From assembly GCA_949130485.1 (NCBI GenBank), contig OX422183.1, forward strand, positions 25,683,316 through 25,747,315: a stretch of DNA of 64,000 nucleotides. Direction: 5' to 3'. This DNA comes from Agelas oroides. Taxonomy: Eukaryota; Porifera; Demospongiae; Agelasida; Agelasidae. The notes under the pieces were generated by a model. The model was given only the letters and a program-made list of their open reading frames with translations, ran no database searches and was not told where the DNA came from. Position 1 is the first letter of the stretch; the number at the start of each line of letters is the position of its first letter. Shown piece after piece: positions 59,497-64,000 of this stretch. The translations under genes and the position numbers were made by a program.

Positions 59497-62286
59497 AAAA
59501 TCAACCTCCTCCATTTCAATGCGAGAAGTCTTTTACCTAAACTAGACAATCTCAAACTTGAATGTATTGAATTCAACCCGCACATTGTATGCATCTCAGA
59601 AACCTGGCTTGACAGTACAATTACTGATAATGAACTTACAATTGATAATTATAACCTTGTACGACTTGACAGAAGCAGACATGGAGGAGGCATTGCTATA
59701 TATGTTCATGTTGACTTCACATACCATGTTATTTTCACTGGTAATTGTAATTTCGAATGTATTGTTCTGTCTGTCACAATTAATTTATGTAAACTTTGTA
59801 TTTGTCTGTTGTACAGACCTCCCAACAGTAATTTCGATGTACTAAATAGCTTGCATGATGTCTTGTGTAATCTTGATGTATCACTGTTCTCCCACTTTAT
59901 TCTTGTAGGTGATTTCAATGTCGATTTTTTGTCTCCCAACCGGCCCTTGTATGACAAATTACTCAGTGTTACCTCATGTTTTCTGTTACAGCAGGTTGTC
60001 ACTGAACCCACTCACTTTAGTCATTCAGGTACTCCATCCATCATCGACCTTGTTTTTATATCAAACCCAACTTACCTCATTTCTTGTAGCACTATATCTC
60101 CCCTCTCTATCTCAGACCATCTGGGAATCTTGCTAACCTACAAACTTCCCACTACCAACAAAAGACCCCGCTCCTGCAGAAGGACAGTATGGTGCTACTC
60201 CCATGGCGATTTTGAAAAAGCTTGTGAAATGCTCGACAGTGTTGACTGGGACCAACTAATGGAAGAACCCGATGTGGACCAATGTTGGCAGACCTGGCAA
60301 TCCACTTACCTGAATATTATTAGCAAATGTATTCCTAAAAAGGTCCTTTCCAGCAGAAGGAACCTTCCTTGGATCAATCCCACTATCTGTCGAGCTATCA
60401 AGCGAAGAAACTCCCTATTTAAGGCATACAAACGCTCAGGCAGTTCTTTTAAACTACTCCAGTACAAGTTCATCAGAAACCGGATTGTCTCTGAGGTTAG
60501 AAAGGCAAAACTCCAGTTCTTTAAGCAACTTCAAGCAGTTGATGCGAAAACATTTTGGAAATTGTTCAAGTTGCTTACCAGAAAGGAATCCTCTATCCCA
60601 GCCCTACTAGCCCCCAACTTGGCTCTAGTCACGAATGACTTACAAAAAGCTGATATACTCAACAACCAATTTTTCAGTAACTTCAACCACTCTGTGCCCA
60701 GTTTAACTTCCAGAAATACTAGGGATACATGCAATATTGGAACTCTTGACTCATCCAACTTTCCTGAGGAATTCCTGTGTACAGGTGATCAAGTCTTCGA
60801 TTTCATCCACTCCCTCGACTCAACAAAAGCCACTGGTGCCGATGGTATCTCCACGAGAATGCTAAAAGCAACGGCCTCTAGTATATCCAAAAGTCTGTCT
60901 GACCTCTTCAACAAATCCATAATTACAGGCATGTTACCCACTGACTGGAAATTTGCGAGAGTTGTCCCCATTCCCAAGTCTGGTTGCTCCAAAGACCCAG
61001 CCAATTACAGACCAATATCAATTCTCACAGTGATAAGCAAACTATTAGAAAAACATATTCATAATCTCCTACTACTACATCTTAACTCTGTGTCACCCCT
61101 ATCCCAACATCAGTGGGGATTTACTGCTGGTAGATCGACTACTACAGCCTTACTCTCCTTCACCCACAACTGCCAAGCAGCCCTTGACTCTGGTGACGAG
61201 GTCTGCTCTGTATTTTTTGACTTATGCAAAGCCTTTGATAAGGTCCCTCACCTGCCACTCCTGCAAAAGCTTGCAGAACTACAGGTCAATCCTTGCATCC
61301 TAAGATGGATTGGCAGTTACTTGCTTGACAGATCGCAAGCTGTTGTCCTGGGGGGAATCCAATCTAGCCCTCTACATGTCATATCTGGTGTCCCCCAAGG
61401 TTCTGTACTTGGCCCTCTGCTCTTCCTAGTTTATATTGACAAAGTCGCTAATCCAGTATTGTACAGCAGCATCACCATGTATGCTGACGATAGCGCCCTA
61501 TGGAAGATAATCAGGAACCCCACAGATTACACTTTGCTACAAGATGACATCACAACCATTTGTAATTGGGTGGCTGACAATCATCTGGTACTGAACCTCG
61601 CCAAATGCTGCTACATTGTTTTTTCTAGAAAACATCTGCCGACTATGCCTACATCAGATTTATGTGTTGGTGACACTCACTCCCTTACTAGAGCTCATCA
61701 CCATAAATACCTTGGAGTCACTTTAACACCTGATCTCTCTTGGTCCCTTCACATCGCTAATATTTGCAAGAAAACCAGAAAACAAATTGGCTTACTGTAC
61801 AGAAACTTCTACCGATTTGCAGACTCTTCAATCTTGTTAAAACTATACACTTCACTTGTCAGGCCGCACACAGAGTATGCTTGTGCTATCTGGGACCCTC
61901 ATCTTTCCAAGAACATTCTGGCTATTGAAGGTACACAGAAATTTGCTCTGAGAGTCTGTCTCAAGAATTGGAGAGCCGACTATGACCTTCTCCTCAATCT
62001 GGCTCATCTCCCACGACTGTCGTCGAGAAGGAAATTTTTAAAACTATGCCTGCTCTTCAACATCTTCACAGGGAAGGTTGCATATCATGATTCCCCACTT
62101 GTTAGGCGGTTATCACCCTATCCTAACCGACTCCAGAACTCTCTACAACTCTCCCCTCTACATGCCAGAACTGACCACTTTAAATATTCTTTTTTTCCAT
62201 CATCTATAGAGGCCTGGAACTCCCTACACTTTGATGTTGCCAGCAAGAACTCTCTGTTGTCCTTTAAACATGCCCTACATAACTAG
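59446..62286 (+). CDS. LINE ORF2 polyprotein, endonuclease and reverse transcriptase
   Basis: About 946 residues counted from the presumed frameshift. The endonuclease part begins INLLHFNARSLLPKLDNL and carries CISETWLD, LYRPPNS, LVGDFNVDF and ISDHLGIL, the APE-type catalytic blocks. The reverse transcriptase part has VVPIPKSG, NYRPISILTVISKLLEK, HQWGFTAGRSTTTALL, FFDLCKAFDKVPH, SGVPQGSVLGPLLFLVYID, MYADDSAL and HKYLGVTL, with the catalytic Asp pair intact. A C-terminal part with RPHTEYACAIWDPH follows. There is no RNase H. No ATG lies near the N-terminus in this frame: the frame reads GTG at 59482, and the nearest ATG (59489) is in the ORF1 frame. The protein is therefore probably made as an ORF1 fusion. 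Confidence 0.92.
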   Translation, partial: RSYPRGGNTSKPVNNVTKINLLHFNARSLLPKLDNLKLECIEFNPHIVCISETWLDSTITDNELTIDNYNLVRLDRSRHGGGIAIYVHVDFTYHVIFTGNCNFECIVLSVTINLCKLCICLLYRPPNSNFDVLNSLHDVLCNLDVSLFSHFILVGDFNVDFLSPNRPLYDKLLSVTSCFLLQQVVTEPTHFSHSGTPSIIDLVFISNPTYLISCSTISPLSISDHLGILLTYKLPTTNKRPRSCRRTVWCYSHGDFEKACEMLDSVDWDQLMEEPDVDQCWQTWQSTYLNIISKCIPKKVLSSRRNLPWINPTICRAIKRRNSLFKAYKRSGSSFKLLQYKFIRNRIVSEVRKAKLQFFKQLQAVDAKTFWKLFKLLTRKESSIPALLAPNLALVTNDLQKADILNNQFFSNFNHSVPSLTSRNTRDTCNIGTLDSSNFPEEFLCTGDQVFDFIHSLDSTKATGADGISTRMLKATASSISKSLSDLFNKSIITGMLPTDWKFARVVPIPKSGCSKDPANYRPISILTVISKLLEKHIHNLLLLHLNSVSPLSQHQWGFTAGRSTTTALLSFTHNCQAALDSGDEVCSVFFDLCKAFDKVPHLPLLQKLAELQVNPCILRWIGSYLLDRSQAVVLGGIQSSPLHVISGVPQGSVLGPLLFLVYIDKVANPVLYSSITMYADDSALWKIIRNPTDYTLLQDDITTICNWVADNHLVLNLAKCCYIVFSRKHLPTMPTSDLCVGDTHSLTRAHHHKYLGVTLTPDLSWSLHIANICKKTRKQIGLLYRNFYRFADSSILLKLYTSLVRPHTEYACAIWDPHLSKNILAIEGTQKFALRVCLKNWRADYDLLLNLAHLPRLSSRRKFLKLCLLFNIFTGKVAYHDSPLVRRLSPYPNRLQNSLQLSPLHARTDHFKYSFFPSSIEAWNSLHFDVASKNSLLSFKHALHN

Positions 62287-62509
62287 TTGTATTCGTAGCT
62301 TACGTCTTGTTATTGTGTTGGTGTTCAGTTTTGTTGTAAGGTCTTTAGATTGACACTAGCTCATATATATATATAGCTATTTCTATTGACCTGTGCTAAT
62401 GCATCAAATTTATTATCATAAAAAAAAAAAAAAAAAAAAAAAAAACTGCCCCCCCAGAGAACTTGAGTTAATTAATTCCGCACTGGTCTTTTAAATGGCA
62501 AAAATTTCC

Positions 62510-62640
62510 CACGTGTAACACATGAGGAACATATAAGTCACCTGTCCCTCACTTGTCCCATGTGTAACACATGGGGAACATATAAGTCACCTGTCCCTCA
62601 CTTGTCCCATGTGTAACACATGGGGAACATTTAAGTATGA
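62510..62640. repeat. 49-bp tandem repeat, about 2.7 copies
   Basis: Units start at 62510, 62559 and 62608 (acgtgtaacacatgaggaac, then ataagtcacctgtccctc). Each contains the palindromic word cccatgtgtaacacatggg. It lies 65 bp after the LINE poly(A). Confidence 0.85.
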
Positions 62641-64000
62641 CTTAAACGGTCATTGATTAACTTTCTTTGTACTTCTTATATTGGGGAACGTTTAAGTCAC
62701 CTGCAATTAATCAGTTCAAAATGAAGGGGTAGTCCAAAAAGCATGAATACAATTAAAAACTTTGCACAAGCAGAAACTGCTAAATAATTAAGTATGAATA
62801 TCATTAAATGGTAGCTCAGCAGGCTTCAGTTTATAGAGTATGAATATGATTAACATGATCTTACCTCACTACAGGGAGCCAGTTAGCAGTGAAGTGTGAA
62901 TATCATTAATAATCTTCCACACAGAAGTGGAGTAATACTTTTACTTCAGCAAGGAGTTTAGTCGGATAATTAATCTTTGTCTTATGCCTCCATTCCATTA
63001 CTAAGTTTAACACCTGAGGCAACATGTGACAACACTGATAAGGCAGCACATGTGGGTATTACGTATTGCAGCTTGTAAACAGGTACAAGGTAGCTAAGAC
63101 TATCATAACAGTGATACCACCCTTAGAAGCAAGTGGTATGAAAAGAAAAGGTGAAACACCAGAAAGTATATCCTCAAGACGAACAAGATCTCCACAGTCC
63201 TCCTGACAAACCACCAATATTGCTCCCACATAAACACATACCCAAGAGAAGTGAACAAAAAACAACCTCCTGTTGTTCAGAATGAGTATCAACATAAACT
63301 GAAAAACAGCAGAACATCTCTCAGTCAAAGCCTGTCATGTTCTGGATGTGGATGATGGCTGGTATGATTGCACTAGCTGGAATTGCATAAGTTTCTGTGA
63401 CAAGACCCACCCGACACCCCAAGCACTGCTGTGTAGCTATCTCTTGGATACACTGACACCACAGTGGGAATGGAGGGATTTAGCTAAGTGTTTGCAGCTA
63501 CACTACCTCCAAGGTTGAACTTCTTACAAGCTAGTATCTATATATAGTCAAAGAAGTTAATTGCGAGAGTACAAAAATCATATACAGCTAGGCTGTAATC
63601 TTGATGACATTCTGCCAAATGCATGGCATTGCAAGTGAAGCAAAACAAATGAGCAAAAGTTTCCCCACTAGGGTGAGGTCTTGGGGTATTGGGCTACCAC
63701 GACACACGCAACACTACATGGCCAGAACAAGTCCCAGGTAACACCTGATGGCAGAGCCAGAGCCCCTCTCCTCCTTGCAGCTGGCTAGGCTGACACCCCT
63801 GGTTCCACTCCGTGTCCAGAGTCTGTGGGATGTAAGGGAGGAACAGAGCGGCCCCTAGACCATATCGAGCAGCCAACTCGCATAGCTCTGAACCTTCTAA
63901 CAGCTTTGGTTATGACTGTTAGTCCCCACAGTCTCCATGTAGGACACTCCCCAACAGCTGCGCACAGTGTGGGTACTAGTAAAAGTGTTTTTCTCCTATT
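62641..64000. other. No identified gene; one candidate membrane exon
   Basis: The motif agtatgaatatcattaa recurs loosely four times between 62,740 and 62,915. On the minus strand 63059-63298 reads as an 80-codon terminal exon behind a ctgtttttcag acceptor. It has two hydrophobic spans (FVHFSWVCVYVGAILVV, GGITVMIVLATLYLF) and ends in a stop. The family is not recognised. Nothing else is supported. Confidence 0.35.

Larger units (their letters stand above)
58312..62445 (+). mobile_element. Apparently full-length CR1/L2-like LINE
   Basis: This non-LTR retrotransposon has two open reading frames, a short 3' UTR (about 133 bp) and a 26-bp poly(A) at 62420-62445. ORF1 has a PHD-like zinc finger and ORF2 has an apurinic-type endonuclease plus reverse transcriptase without RNase H, the CR1/L2 (Jockey superfamily) layout. 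Both frames are free of internal stops, so this copy may be recent or active. The 5' border is my estimate, directly after a palindrome; I could not find a target-site duplication. Confidence 0.85.

Overview
This is eukaryotic, probably invertebrate, nuclear DNA: genes are split by GT-AG introns and sit in a dense bed of short inverted-repeat transposons, satellites and retroelements. A broken seven-pass membrane-protein gene resembles a family I associate with sponges, and the decayed reverse transcriptase at 6.8-9.4 kb is of a type common in sponges and cnidarians. A demosponge is my best guess, but it rests on remembered family resemblance and no search was run.

The left part (1-16.7 kb) holds a minus-strand gene of at least 12 exons that I could not identify (1.9-10.9 kb). 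Its largest intron carries a decayed retroelement, a palindromic MITE and scrambled duplications, one of them an inverted copy of one of the gene's own exons. The middle (16.7-43.6 kb) is mostly repeats: TA-flanked MITEs with mariner-like ends, a 48-bp and a 21-bp tandem array, two long GT microsatellites, a Tc1 transposase relic and several other terminal-inverted-repeat elements. Exons of ribosomal protein S19 are scattered through it on the minus strand; its first exon and one internal exon were not found.

The right part (44-58 kb) is gene-dense: a short TRIM-like RING/B-box protein, a 439-residue leucine-rich-repeat protein ending in a polybasic CaaX box, REXO2 (oligoribonuclease) with a 7-nt microexon, and CTU1 (tRNA 2-thiolation). 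REXO2 and CTU1 are head to head and probably share a promoter that now contains a small mobile palindrome. CTU1 is followed by an almost perfect 166-bp hairpin. A membrane-protein pseudogene with four lesions lies on the minus strand at 56.2-58.1 kb.

From 58.3 to 62.4 kb lies an apparently intact CR1/L2-like LINE. Its ORF2 has no AUG near its start. A U-UUU-UUA slippery heptamer, in frame in ORF1 and followed by two small hairpins, would join the two ORFs by -1 frameshifting. A family of short palindromes runs through the whole window. They share only about 15-20 bp of terminal sequence (TAGCCTCGTTCCCAG), while the inner arms match perfectly within a copy and differ between copies. I find this, the LINE frameshift site, the REXO2 microexon and the CTU1 hairpin the most interesting signals.
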